Source: Pseudoalteromonas luteoviolacea B = ATCC 29581 (lineage in GTDB: Bacteria > Pseudomonadota > Gammaproteobacteria > Enterobacterales > Alteromonadaceae). From it: a DNA stretch of 64,000 nt. Below are positions 26,694 through 36,446 of the stretch, piece by piece. Position numbers and translations under genes: made by a program. Under the pieces are notes generated by a model that was not told the DNA's origin, ran no database searches, and saw nothing but the letters and a program-made list of their open reading frames with translations. Position 1 is the first letter of the stretch. The number at the start of each line of letters is the position of its first letter. The stretch lies in the NCBI GenBank assembly GCA_000333235.1, contig CAPN01000018.1, positions 1 to 64,000 of the forward strand, read 5' to 3'.

Positions 26694-27683
26694 TTACAAT
26701 GAGTTACCCCACTTAAATTTCGTTGGCATCGACATTATTCCTTCATGAAATTCAAATCCATAAGGCGTATCTTCAGTCAAAAACACTGGGCCGTCCAAAT
26801 CAACAAAGTCTGAGCTTTGCGCGATAACAAACGCAGGTGCCATGGCCAAAGAGCTGGCGACCATGCAGCCTGTCATCACCAAAAAGCCTTGTTTTCTGGC
26901 GTGTTGCAGTAAGACTAAGGCTTCAGTGAGCCCACCCGTTTTATCCAGTTTGATGTTGATGGCCTGGTATTTACTGGCAAGGCGTTCAAGATCGAGACTG
27001 GTATGACACGACTCGTCTGCACAAATGGGAATAAGCGGCGAAAAGCCATCCAGATCGTCATCGGCATTCGATGGTAAGGGTTGTTCTAACAGCACCACGT
27101 TCATTTTGGCAAGCGCTGCTTGCGTATTCACTAAAGTCGTAAAATCCCACGATTCATTCGGATCGATAATAAACTTGGCGTTAGGTAAAACCTGATGAAT
27201 GGCCTCCATTTTGCCCAGTATATCCTCTTTATCGAGTTTAACTTTGATAAGTGGGTAACGCGTGAGTGACTTTGCTGCCGTGACCATGTCATCGAGTGGG
27301 CCAAGGCTAAGAGTTTGTGCGGTGACAACGGGTTTGTTTGCCGTGCCGGTAAGTGTAGCCACACTGGTGTTGCTCGTTTTAGCTTTCAGATCCCAAAGTG
27401 CACAGTCAAGGGCATTGCGCGCAGCGCCAGCGGGCATGGTGGCGATAGCGTCGGCAAGCGTGCCTAAATCGCTAAACTCATTACCAAGCTGTGCAATTTG
27501 CCCTTGTACCGACTCTTGGCTTTCGTCATAGCGCGCATAGGGTACAGCCTCGCTTTCACCAACAAATCCGTCTTGTTCAATCTTTACTTGCACTGTGTTG
27601 GCGTGGGTTTTCGCCCCTCTCGATATACGAAAGGGGACCTTTAATGGCCAAGACGGCGCACTGACGTGAACACGAATATTCAT
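26694..27683 (-). CDS. dgcA: Enolase-superfamily dipeptide-epimerase-like racemase DgcA
   Basis: 329 residues of the muconate-lactonizing/epimerase group. The catalytic Lys motif is LIKVKLDKE (K-x-K), metal ligands are in FIIDPNESW (Asp), VLLEQPLP (Glu) and ICADESCH (Asp), and the second Lys in INIKLDKTGG. By sequence alone it would be called L-Ala-D/L-Glu epimerase. Its ATG overlaps the stop of the DUF1611 gene (dgcN); that pair has been described in marine Pseudoalteromonas as a D-glutamate pathway in which DgcN acetylates D-Glu and DgcA racemises the N-acetyl product. I follow that naming. Confidence 0.85.
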   Translation of the reverse strand: MNIRVHVSAPSWPLKVPFRISRGAKTHANTVQVKIEQDGFVGESEAVPYARYDESQESVQGQIAQLGNEFSDLGTLADAIATMPAGAARNALDCALWDLKAKTSNTSVATLTGTANKPVVTAQTLSLGPLDDMVTAAKSLTRYPLIKVKLDKEDILGKMEAIHQVLPNAKFIIDPNESWDFTTLVNTQAALAKMNVVLLEQPLPSNADDDLDGFSPLIPICADESCHTSLDLERLASKYQAINIKLDKTGGLTEALVLLQHARKQGFLVMTGCMVASSLAMAPAFVIAQSSDFVDLDGPVFLTEDTPYGFEFHEGIMSMPTKFKWGNSL

Positions 27684-28675
27684 GCTAGGGCATCCACGAT
27701 GGCTGCCACGCCATGACGAATAGGGTCAACCACCGGCACGTCAAACTCCGCGCTAAGTGATTGGCAAATTGCGAGCGCTTCGGTTTCGTCTACCGATGAG
27801 GTGTTAACCGTAATACCAACGACTTTGACAGAAGGATTCGTTAATCGTGCAGCATCGATGTTTTGTTCAATGGTGCGTGCGATGGTCGGTAGAGGCTTGT
27901 CTTTGATGCCGCGCATTGAAGTACGACCGAGTGCATGGCAAACCACTAACGCATCGGGTTGTGAACCATGAATTAGACCAAGACTGACGCCTGCAAACGC
28001 GGGATGAGACAATGAACCTTGGCCTTCAACGATATCCCAGTGGTCGCTGTCATTACTAGGTGACAAGTATTCGGCTGCACCGGCGATAAAGTCCGATATG
28101 ACACAATCTATGGCTAACCCTTTACCCGCGATAAGCACACCACATTGACCGGTTGCGCGGAAGTCGACATTCATGCCGCGGTGCTGCATTTCTTTTTCAA
28201 TCGCCAGTGACGTGTACATTTTACCTACCGAGCAATCGGTACCGACCGTCAACAGGCGTTTGCCTGCACGTTTATAACCCTTGCCTGTAGGTAATTTGAC
28301 GGTAGGGTGGCGGATATCGATAAGGCGCACGTTGTGGTCTTTTGCTAAGTCAACGAGTTCTTGAAAGTCCGTTAACTTGTCATGTAGGCCGCTAACAACA
28401 TCCATACCCGTACGGATGGCTTCTTTAATATAAGGAAGCCAACTGACGTCAATTATGCCCCCAGAATTGGCAAAGCCCAGCACGAAGGTTTTTGCGCCTT
28501 CTTTTGCTGCGGTTGTGATATCTAAGTCTGGTAAACCTGCTGACACTGAGCAGGCAGGCAAGCGAAATTGGCCGATACATTGCTCTTTGCGCCAAGTGGC
28601 AATGCCGTTGGCCATTTTAATTGAAAGCGGATTGTGGGCATCGCCCAAAAAAACTAAATACGGTGGAGTTAACAT
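27680..28675 (-). CDS. dgcN: DUF1611 protein DgcN, probable D-glutamate N-acetyltransferase
   Basis: 331 residues of the DUF1611 family with a Rossmann-like N-terminal part and a P-loop-like stretch LTVGTDCSVGKMYTSLA near residue 145. It is coupled to dgcA by an ATGA overlap and has a LysR gene 104 bases upstream on the same strand. The reaction is assigned by the conserved dgcN-dgcA-dgcR arrangement, in which DgcN is reported to be a D-glutamate N-acetyltransferase. Older annotations call this family an NAD-dependent epimerase/dehydratase. Confidence 0.85.
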   Translation of the reverse strand: MLTPPYLVFLGDAHNPLSIKMANGIATWRKEQCIGQFRLPACSVSAGLPDLDITTAAKEGAKTFVLGFANSGGIIDVSWLPYIKEAIRTGMDVVSGLHDKLTDFQELVDLAKDHNVRLIDIRHPTVKLPTGKGYKRAGKRLLTVGTDCSVGKMYTSLAIEKEMQHRGMNVDFRATGQCGVLIAGKGLAIDCVISDFIAGAAEYLSPSNDSDHWDIVEGQGSLSHPAFAGVSLGLIHGSQPDALVVCHALGRTSMRGIKDKPLPTIARTIEQNIDAARLTNPSVKVVGITVNTSSVDETEALAICQSLSAEFDVPVVDPIRHGVAAIVDALA

Positions 28676-28779
28676 GGTTGTGATCTCTTTGTGTTTGTTG
28701 CAATGAAATCACTGTAGAGGATAGTAAGCCAGTTGAATAATTCCAACTATGAGCAAAGGTATAACCTAAGGTTATGACA

Positions 28780-29676
28780 TCAGGCTGACACGCGTTCCGC
28801 CTGCAAGTATCTTTGCATCAAAGTGATAAACGTTTCGTGGAGCGCATTTAATGGCTTTTCGCTCAGGCTCAAGACATCAATGTTATAAGTTATCGCCGGT
28901 GTGATATCGAGCATCACGGTATTCGCCTGATGATTTCCGGCGGCCGTAAATTGGTCGATAATGCACACACCGAGTTGCTCGGCAACTAAACGTGCCGCAA
29001 TAAAATAAGTTTGAACTTGAATGGGGCTGTTCATGTCGATGTCGTGCTCGTTAAATCGCGCCCAAAGTAAGTCGCCCAACGGGCCGCTATCCCAGATGCT
29101 AATCAGTTCTTTGTCGGTCAATGCCGTTAAATCGACCGACTCAGCTGACTCAAAGCCATAGCTTGAGGGGGCAACGAGTACCATTTTCCCTTTGTGAAGG
29201 TGTTGGCAAGTCGTGCCAGCCATCGGACGGGGCGAAAAGGCAAAGGCCAAGTCAACCTTGTGTTCTAGTAGTGCCTGTTGAACGTTGTCTGAGTGTAAGG
29301 TGTACAACATGATATGAACATCAGGAAACGTGCGTCGAAATTGCCCTACTACGGCAGGGATAACATCAAAACCAAGGGCAGGGGGAAGCCCGATATTTAA
29401 CTGACCACTACGGCTTTTTTTAATGTTCTCAGCGGTTTGCTTTACGCCTCGGATCTGTTTATAGAGTTTATCTACTTCTTGGAATAGTGCGTGTGCCTGT
29501 TCGGTGGGGATTAATCGGCCTTTAACGCGTTCAAACAGTTCAAAGCCCAATTGGCTTTCAGCGTGGGCGAGTACTTTGCTTACCGAAGGTTGTGACACAT
29601 GCAGGAGCTGTGCGGCATTGGTGATTGAGCCTGTGGTATAAATCGCATGAAATACTTCAATATGCCTCAGTCTCAT
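28780..29676 (-). CDS. dgcR: LysR-family regulator, likely DgcR
   Basis: 298 residues with the N-terminal winged helix (LRHIEVFHAIYTTGSITNAAQLLHVSQPSVSKVLAHAE) and the periplasmic-binding-like effector domain from about residue 90. It is transcribed in the same direction as dgcN-dgcA and just upstream of them, so it is the probable activator responding to D-glutamate. The operator should be in 28676-28779. Confidence 0.85.
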   Translation of the reverse strand: MRLRHIEVFHAIYTTGSITNAAQLLHVSQPSVSKVLAHAESQLGFELFERVKGRLIPTEQAHALFQEVDKLYKQIRGVKQTAENIKKSRSGQLNIGLPPALGFDVIPAVVGQFRRTFPDVHIMLYTLHSDNVQQALLEHKVDLAFAFSPRPMAGTTCQHLHKGKMVLVAPSSYGFESAESVDLTALTDKELISIWDSGPLGDLLWARFNEHDIDMNSPIQVQTYFIAARLVAEQLGVCIIDQFTAAGNHQANTVMLDITPAITYNIDVLSLSEKPLNALHETFITLMQRYLQAERVSA

Positions 29677-29800
29677 TTAGGGAGTTCCTTTATTAGATAA
29701 TTACGAATCTTATGATGATATAGAATATGTTTTTCTTTTTATTGCATTTTTTAAATATTTATCAATAAGATAGTATAAAGTAAAGCGCCTGAATAATTTT

Positions 29801-31489
29801 TTATTTGTAATGTTTCTTTTTCGACATTTTACCAATCCCGGGATTGAAGATATTTGATGGGTCTAGTGCTCTATAATGAGATGCTAAATCAGGCTTGGCA
29901 AAGTAAACATGCCCTACATTATGCTCAGCAGGGTATTCTGCGCCTCGAGAATCGATGAATGAAAGGAGTTCTAATTTTACTTGAGAGGGTTCATAACCTG
30001 GTTTTACTAGGTAGTCTTGATGAAAAACATGGCAAAGGTAATGACCATAGTAAAATTGATGATTTATCTTTTTTTCAATTGGTTGGGGAGCTGCTCAAAC
30101 CAATCTGTGCAATTTCGCGGTAAAGCAATGTCGAGTGCGATTAATCCTGAAGTAAGACGTTGATTGAGTTTTTGGAATTGAATGGCTGCACCGGCGGCAG
30201 CGTAACGTAATAAATACGCGCGTTTAGCTTCGTATTCATTAAGCTTGACGATATTTAGCGTGTTTTCTGTATTGGTTTCGTTGTAAATTCGGTGAAATTC
30301 TACTTTAGATGTATCTTTAATGGTTAGAATTAAATGATGCTCATAAGATTGAGTGATCGATTTGAGCATTTTCGAAACTTGACTTGGAAAGCTTCTCGCG
30401 ATGAGATGGGTTATCCTATCGACAGCATGTTCAGACATAAAGGGAATACGACAGCTCCATTGTTCAAGCGATTTCTTTAAAGTAAAAAAGCGTTGCATAA
30501 CGTCAGTGCCAAAATACTTCAAAACGAGCATCGTGTCGCGGCCATAAGCATCCGTTAATTCTATGACATTACGGTGCAGGTATTCTGCCGATACAGGTAA
30601 GTTAGTCATGGACTTTAAAATCGATACTCTAAGCGCATTTAAACTCTCGGTACTATTGGTACTAATAAAAAACGTTTCTTTTTGGTTATGTTTAACAAAA
30701 CTATCTAAGCGCACCGCAAATACCACAAGCTTACCGGCGCACCCGCTTGCAGTATGGAGAAGTCGTTTGTCTGCATTGTAGCGCGCTGGTGTATTGCTTT
30801 CTAAGTCACGGATCCAGGTTTTGTATTTATTGTCTGATGCTAATTTCCGAGTCGCTTTGATGTCGTTTTTTTTATACAACCGTTCTTGCAGATTGGTCAG
30901 TATCTCTACTGGGGATTGTCCAAGTTCGATATCAAGCTCATTGATGAGTTGTAATTCACCTTGTGCGTTTACTTTCGCATAGAGAGAGTTCGGTGTAGGC
31001 TGGCCCGCGTTCTACCAATGAACCACCAGAATTATTACAAACACCACCCACTATTGATGCGCCAATACAGGAAGAGCCGATCACTGAGTGAGGTTCTCGG
31101 CCAGCTGGATCAAGCAGGTTTTCAAGACTGTGCAACGTTGCACCCGGAAATGCGATAAACTGATCATGCTCAGATAAAAGGTGGATCTGATCTAAAGCGA
31201 GCGTTGAAATGACCACCGCATCGCGGTCACATTCTTGGTTAGGTACTGAACCACCAGTTAATCCCGTATTGGCAGCTTGCATAGTTATCGTTAAATTGGA
31301 ATGAACTAATAGTTCTAAAGATTGCCACAGTGCAACAAGCGTTTTTGGCTTGAGCACGGCGATTGCTTTACCTTTACCTTCTCTGAAACCTTTGACAAAA
31401 GGGGCTATTTTTCGAGGACTGACAAGTAAATTTGATTTCCCTAAAATAGTTTCTAATTGGCGAAGAATAGTGTTGTAAGCGATTGTCAT
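29801..31489 (-). pseudogene. dld: Quinone-dependent D-lactate dehydrogenase (Dld), two frameshifts
   Basis: Joined across two shifts the product is about 560 residues, close to E. coli Dld. The first part (31489 to about 30990) has the FAD-binding region: ANTGLTGGSVP, FPGATLHSLENLLDPAGREPHSVIGSSCIGASI and CNNSGGSLV. The frame breaks at a CT repeat (30981-30988); one more CT unit restores ELSLYAKVNAQGELQL. The second part runs to KKR and a stop at 30064, where a 7-base T run (30069-30075; A on the coding strand) breaks frame again. One more A restores INHQFYYGHYLCHVFHQDY, ending at GAEYPAEHNVGHVY and FNPGIGKMSKKK (stop 29801). The lesions are either real decay, slippage, or sequencing error. 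Confidence 0.88.
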
Positions 31490-31876
31490 ATCTCAGATTC
31501 TTTTAAAATTGTTTTTTATAATCGACGCATAGTGGACTCAATGGTCAGTCTATGCAGATTGCTTTCCTGCGCGTTTTCCCGTTACTGGATTTTGGTTACA
31601 TCAACCCTCCGCGGTCGCAAAGTAGCACGAGAATATAAAGCGATGGGCATACGAAAAGTTAATCTCGTTTAATGATAAGCAACAATGAGTATCTATCGGC
31701 TTTTACGGAAGATGGTTCAGGTTAATGCGGCTAATAACAATTAACAACCTGTGGGGCAGCTATTGCCAGGCCTAAGTGTCGACGTTTTTACCTTTTAAGT
31801 CGTTTGCAAAGTTGCATGAAATAGATATTCATAATTTTAATATCAATTGGCGCCGACTAGGTTTTCGGGTGTGTTC
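31490..31876. other. Non-coding stretch upstream of dld
   Basis: No reading frame with a ribosome site and no recognisable RNA or element seen. Together with the repeat to its right it makes a 712-base gap between dld and the SLC13 gene; short frames present here have no coding character. Confidence 0.4.
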
Positions 31877-31992
31877 TGTTGCGTTAGTGCATTCATTAAA
31901 ACACTTTTCATCTTAGACCGCGTCTTAGATAGAGTACCAAAACCTGCGTTTTACAGGTTTTGGTGTGAGTAAAGAAAGCGCAGATCTAGGCT
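31877..31992. repeat. Intergenic repeat family B, copy 2, with hairpin
   Basis: Same ordered blocks as 26448-26540. This copy also has a perfect 11-bp hairpin, ACCAAAACCTG (31936-31946) / CAGGTTTTGGT (31954-31964), absent from copy 1. Confidence 0.55.
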
Positions 31993-32201
31993 GCTCATTA
32001 CATTCAAGCAATATGCAAGTAAAAGCTAAGGTATGTCGAAATAACCTAAAATCTTTTCAGGATATTGCTAGTAGGTTGTTCAAGACGACCAATTCAGTAC
32101 CCGCGATTATCAACATCTCGATTAAAACTACATGGGTTTATCATGAGTCACTGTTCTATTTCCCGCATAAACAAGGCGTTACTATTTTGCTTGTTAGGGG
32201 T

Positions 32202-33977
32202 CTACAGATAAAGTGGCCAGAAGCAACCTAATATCAGCAAGGTAACCGCGCCGATAAAGATGTTCATAGGCAAACCGACGCGTAGGTAATCGCTGAATTT
32301 ATAATTACCAGGCCCCATGACCATTAAATTGGTTTGATAGCCCAGTGGGGTGGCGAAGCTGGCCGATGCCGCCATCATGATAGCGAGCACAAAGGGCTCG
32401 GGGTTAAGTCCGGCTTTAGTGGTAATGTCTAGTACTAAAGGCAGCATTAACAAAGCCGCTGCATTATTGGTGATGATCTCGGTGAGAACCGACAGGGTGA
32501 TGTAAACCAAAATCAATAACAACAATGCATTGCCAGCGCTTAGATTCACCAAATTGTCAGCTAGAAAACCGGACACCCCTGTATTTTGAAGCGCGGTGCC
32601 CAAAGCAAATGAAGCCGCAATGGTGATCAGCACGTTTAAATCTAAGCTATGCTCGGCTTGTTTTACGGTTAAACAACCTGTCGCTAGCATGGCTCCTGCC
32701 GCTAATAAGGCCGCATTGAGCATGGAAATCCATTCAAAGGTGACGCAGCTTACCGCCGAGATTAAGATGCCCCAAGCCAATTTAGCCTTGTCATGGTTCA
32801 GTGGCTCATGATCCAGCTCATTAATTAATAAAAACTCCTTACTGTATTTTTGGCGACTAACGAAAGCCGGTCTGGCTTCTAGTAGTAAAGTGTCACCCGC
32901 TTGCAAGGTAATACTGCCTAAGCCTCCGGTAAGGCGCTCGCCATTTCTGGCTGCGGCTAACACCACAGCGCCGTATCGATTACGAAAATGAGCATCACGT
33001 ATGGTTTCACCGATCACTTCACAGTGGGGGGAAATAACCGCCTCGACCAAACGACGGCTGCCTTGTTTATCTTTTAAACCAGAATCAACCGCTAGCTCCA
33101 AAGGTGCAATTAGGCCGTTAATTTTTAATAATTCGGCTATGGCTTCAGTTTCACCTGCAAATACCAAACGATCATTACTTTGCAAGGTTTCTTCTGGAGA
33201 AACGGCGCTGAGTACAGTGCCGCTTCGTTCAATTTCAATTAAGTAAATGCGCTTTAGATTACGTAATCCTGCTGCCGTGATAGTTTGACCAACTAAGGCC
33301 CCGTTCTCTTTCACCATCACTTCTAACGTGAACTCACGTAAATTAGCAAATGCGGTTTGCTCACTGTAATGAGGCAACCATTTTGGTGCGAGCCAATACA
33401 TCACCAATAAACCAGCAATTGCCACGGGTAAGCCGATGGCGGTGATGTCAAATAAACCAAACCCTTCACCACCAGTAAGCATTTGGTATTGACCGTTAAC
33501 GACTAGGTTAGTGCTGGTGCCGATTAAGGTAATCGTCCCCCCTAAAATCGCCGTATAGCTTAGGGGGAGCATCAGTTTAGACGTGGGAATATTGATTTTT
33601 TTTGCCCATACATTGAGCGCTGGGATCAAGGTGGCTACAACCGGAGTATTGTTTAAAAAGGCGCTTAAAGTGACCACAGGGAAAAAAATGCGCGCTAACG
33701 CTTGTCGTTCTGTTTTAGGCGTGCCAAGCACTTTATTTACCAGTAGCTCAATCCCGCCAGAGGCATGGATCCCAGCCGCGACAATAAACATAGCTGCGAC
33801 AGTGATGAGGCCAGAGTTACTAAATCCTGCGAGAGCCTCAGTTGCGGAAAGGATGCCCAATAAGCTTAAAATAGTTAAGGTGCCCATCATAACGATATGC
33901 GAACTGAGTTGCGTACATATCAAAATAGCGAGCGTGAGAAGTGTTAGTCCTAGGGTAAACCAGCCGTCGAGGGTCAT
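32202..33977 (-). CDS. SLC13/DASS family transporter with two TrkA-C domains
   Basis: 591 residues. About eleven hydrophobic segments are split by a cytosolic insert (about 205-380) with two TrkA-C (RCK-C) domains, seen around LKRIYLIEIERSGTVLSAVSPEE and AVVLAARNGERLTGGLG. The transporter halves carry the repeated NNT/NNAA motifs (SAFLNNTPVVATLIPAL, ITNNAAALLMLPLVL) and a TSTNLVVNGQ hairpin typical of anion:Na+ symporters. Members move sulfate, dicarboxylates or similar anions; the substrate is not evident. It stands alone, between repeats. Confidence 0.88.
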   Translation of the reverse strand: MTLDGWFTLGLTLLTLAILICTQLSSHIVMMGTLTILSLLGILSATEALAGFSNSGLITVAAMFIVAAGIHASGGIELLVNKVLGTPKTERQALARIFFPVVTLSAFLNNTPVVATLIPALNVWAKKINIPTSKLMLPLSYTAILGGTITLIGTSTNLVVNGQYQMLTGGEGFGLFDITAIGLPVAIAGLLVMYWLAPKWLPHYSEQTAFANLREFTLEVMVKENGALVGQTITAAGLRNLKRIYLIEIERSGTVLSAVSPEETLQSNDRLVFAGETEAIAELLKINGLIAPLELAVDSGLKDKQGSRRLVEAVISPHCEVIGETIRDAHFRNRYGAVVLAAARNGERLTGGLGSITLQAGDTLLLEARPAFVSRQKYSKEFLLINELDHEPLNHDKAKLAWGILISAVSCVTFEWISMLNAALLAAGAMLATGCLTVKQAEHSLDLNVLITIAASFALGTALQNTGVSGFLADNLVNLSAGNALLLLILVYITLSVLTEIITNNAAALLMLPLVLDITTKAGLNPEPFVLAIMMAASASFATPLGYQTNLMVMGPGNYKFSDYLRVGLPMNIFIGAVTLLILGCFWPLYL

Positions 33978-34179
33978 AGTCTATTGCTCTGAAAGAAGTT
34001 TATGCCACTATTCTATGCCTTTTTCTTATAACTTTGAATTCATTAAATTTGTTTTTGTATATTCAATTACTCTAAATAAGTCATTTTTGTTAGGTCACAG
34101 AGAGTGCTTGGAAACTCAATATGGGTGACCCCATTAGTCTCATTTACCTCAGTTTAAATCGTGAAAGTTAACTTGCGAT

Positions 34180-34213
34180 TGAATCGACACCAATTGAATC
34201 TACACCTCTAAAC
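34180..34213 (+). repeat. Solo, degenerate IS3-type terminal repeat
   Basis: TGAATCGACACCAATT, then TCTACACCTCTAA, aligns with the element end at 67-93 and its leader (ATCGACACTAATT, AGACACCTCTTAG). It is flanked by GTGACCCCATTAGTC (34130) and CCTGACCCCAGC (34215), a motif also seen at 55743. The 390-base gap 33978-34367 holds this debris and no gene. Confidence 0.4.
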
Positions 34214-34367
34214 CTGACCCCAGCAAATGCATCGTTATCCGACGCTTTTAGCTTCGCAAATTGCAAAAAGTGATTAAGAATAAAACTCAACCCGATGAAT
34301 TTTATATATAAGTTATTTGGTAAGTTTAATGCTTGGTTTTGACATCGGACTCAAACAAGGAAAAGCG

Positions 34368-36437
34368 ATGAACTTACCTTATTACACGCTACTTACACTC
34401 TTTTCGAGTGTGAGTTTGGCTCAAGAGCCTTTTGATATCTGTCCTTCTCAAGCTTTTTTAGTGCAAAAGCATGACAACTCTAACGCTGCAATAATGTTCG
34501 GCGTTAATTTAGCCACTGGCAGCAACAAAGTTCTTAGTGACAATATGAACACGTCTGAACGAATCAATGGCGTTGGATTTAATCTCTTTGACCGTTTTAT
34601 TTATGGCTGGGGATATGAAGAAAACACTATGATCAAAATAGGTAAAGACTTTAAGGCACAGAAATTAGAGGTATTCGGCTTGCCTGACACCAATTTCTTT
34701 GTGGGTGATGTCTCCACGACAGAAAACGCATTGTACCTTTACCGCAGAGGAGGTAGTTTTGGTTTATATCGTATTCCTTTAGATCAAACAACCTACAACG
34801 CTAAACGAGTGGCAGACGGAAATACACTGAATCTTAGTATCTTTGATTTAGCCTTTCATCCTGATAACGGCAAAGCCTATTCTGTTGACAGTAATGGCAT
34901 GCTTTACTCTATTGACGTGTCGAACGGTAATGCCGCAGAACTAGGTAATATTGGTGAGTCAGGGACTTTTGGAGCTGTCTACTTTGATGTAACTGGTCAA
35001 TTTTATATTTCTCGCAACCAAGATGGATCGATTTTTAGAATTGATGTTGCACAAATGTCGCCTTCAGCTGAATTCTTTGCTTATGGGCCTAGTTCGAGTA
35101 GTAATGACGGTGCTCGGTGCGCTACAGCTCCTGTGATTGATGTTGATGATTTATCCGTAGACTTTGGCGATGCGCCTGAATCGTACGGCAGTTCAATAGA
35201 AAAAAACGGAGCTCGCCATGAAATAGGAGAGCTGTACTTAGGCTCTGGCATAACCGGAGAACCACAACCAGCTAAGGAAGACGATGATGATGGTGTATTT
35301 TTCGTCACGGGCTTTGAAACGGGTTTTGAAACTAAAATTATCGTCAACGCTTCTCGTCCTGGGTATTTACATGCATGGATAGATTGGGATAGCGATGGTG
35401 TATTTGATACCAAAGACAAGGCCGTGTCTGCTCGGGAACTAACGGCTGGGAACAACGAAGTTTTTGTCAATGTGCCTATTGATGCGTTGCCTGTAGGCAC
35501 TCCAAGTCAACAAACGTGGATAAGACTGAGACTATCAGACAAAGCCGAGTTAGGGCCAAAAGGCGGAGTCAATAACGGAGAAGTTGAAGATTATCCAATT
35601 ACAATTACAAACTCTGGTATAGAGTCAAGTTTTTATCCGAGTAGTGGATACACGACCATCGCATTTGAAGACAGTTGGCCTGAACAAGGTGACTACGATT
35701 TTAACGATGTTGTTGTTCAGTATCGGGTTCGTAAAGATATGAAAGACAATCAAGTTGTGCAATATGCTATTGAAGGCCAACTGACGGCGGTTGGTGCAAG
35801 CTATCACAACGGCTTTGCAATTCGTTTTGAAGGCATTGAGCATGGCGCAGTTCAATCTCAACGCATTGCTCTTCGTATCAATGGTGAAATTCAAGCCATC
35901 AACCCGCTAGAAAGTGCAGCCATCTCAGAAGAGGCCACTTTAATTGTATTCAATGACACAAAATCTCATTTTCAATTGCTTAGCGGATGTCGCTTTTTTA
36001 GAACAGAACCAAATTGTACTTCGCAGCCAGCAGTAACTTTTTCGGTTTCGCTGCCGCTGATAACAGGAGTAGCAGATGATTTCGCGCCACAAGGCGCGCT
36101 CGATCCCTTTATTTTTGCGGTGAACGGCTTTAGTCATGGTGCATACGTTCAACCATCTCTTGCACGTCAATGGGAGGTGCATTTAAAAAATCGTGCTCCA
36201 ACGCCTGCTTTTGCTACAGGCTTTGGTTTAGCCGATGATGCATCTAGCCCAAGCGACGGCTTATTTTTTCAAACGTCACAAGGGTTACCTTTTGCTCTGG
36301 AAGTGGGTGCGACCTGGCGACATCCTCAAGAAAAAGTAGATTTAATAAAAGCGTACCCAGCATTCGTTGAGTTTGCGACACAAAAAGGCAGTCCGAGTTG
36401 GTTTCAATCACCTGTTATTGAACACGTTGCCCAATAG
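34368..36437 (+). CDS. Secreted LruC/GEVED-domain protein
   Basis: About 689 residues from an ATG preceded by CAAGGAAAAGCG (the frame is open 17 codons further up but that start lacks a site). A signal peptide (MNLPYYTLLTLFSSVSLAQ) leads into a beta-propeller-like region (about 25-250). A GEVED domain follows (HAWIDWDSDGVFDTKDKAV to NNGEVEDYPITI), then the LruC/DUF4842 part (FEDSWPEQGDYDFNDVVVQYRV). Asp-rich loops such as DWDSDGVFDTKD suggest calcium binding. The function is unknown; such proteins are exported or surface proteins of marine gammaproteobacteria. A lipoprotein gene follows after nine bases. Confidence 0.82.
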   Translation: MNLPYYTLLTLFSSVSLAQEPFDICPSQAFLVQKHDNSNAAIMFGVNLATGSNKVLSDNMNTSERINGVGFNLFDRFIYGWGYEENTMIKIGKDFKAQKLEVFGLPDTNFFVGDVSTTENALYLYRRGGSFGLYRIPLDQTTYNAKRVADGNTLNLSIFDLAFHPDNGKAYSVDSNGMLYSIDVSNGNAAELGNIGESGTFGAVYFDVTGQFYISRNQDGSIFRIDVAQMSPSAEFFAYGPSSSSNDGARCATAPVIDVDDLSVDFGDAPESYGSSIEKNGARHEIGELYLGSGITGEPQPAKEDDDDGVFFVTGFETGFETKIIVNASRPGYLHAWIDWDSDGVFDTKDKAVSARELTAGNNEVFVNVPIDALPVGTPSQQTWIRLRLSDKAELGPKGGVNNGEVEDYPITITNSGIESSFYPSSGYTTIAFEDSWPEQGDYDFNDVVVQYRVRKDMKDNQVVQYAIEGQLTAVGASYHNGFAIRFEGIEHGAVQSQRIALRINGEIQAINPLESAAISEEATLIVFNDTKSHFQLLSGCRFFRTEPNCTSQPAVTFSVSLPLITGVADDFAPQGALDPFIFAVNGFSHGAYVQPSLARQWEVHLKNRAPTPAFATGFGLADDASSPSDGLFFQTSQGLPFALEVGATWRHPQEKVDLIKAYPAFVEFATQKGSPSWFQSPVIEHVAQ

Positions 36438-36446
36438 GAGATTATC

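Noticed and set aside
31965-32231. 88-residue plus-strand frame
   Set aside because: Runs through repeat family B into the end of the SLC13 gene; no ribosome site and no domain.
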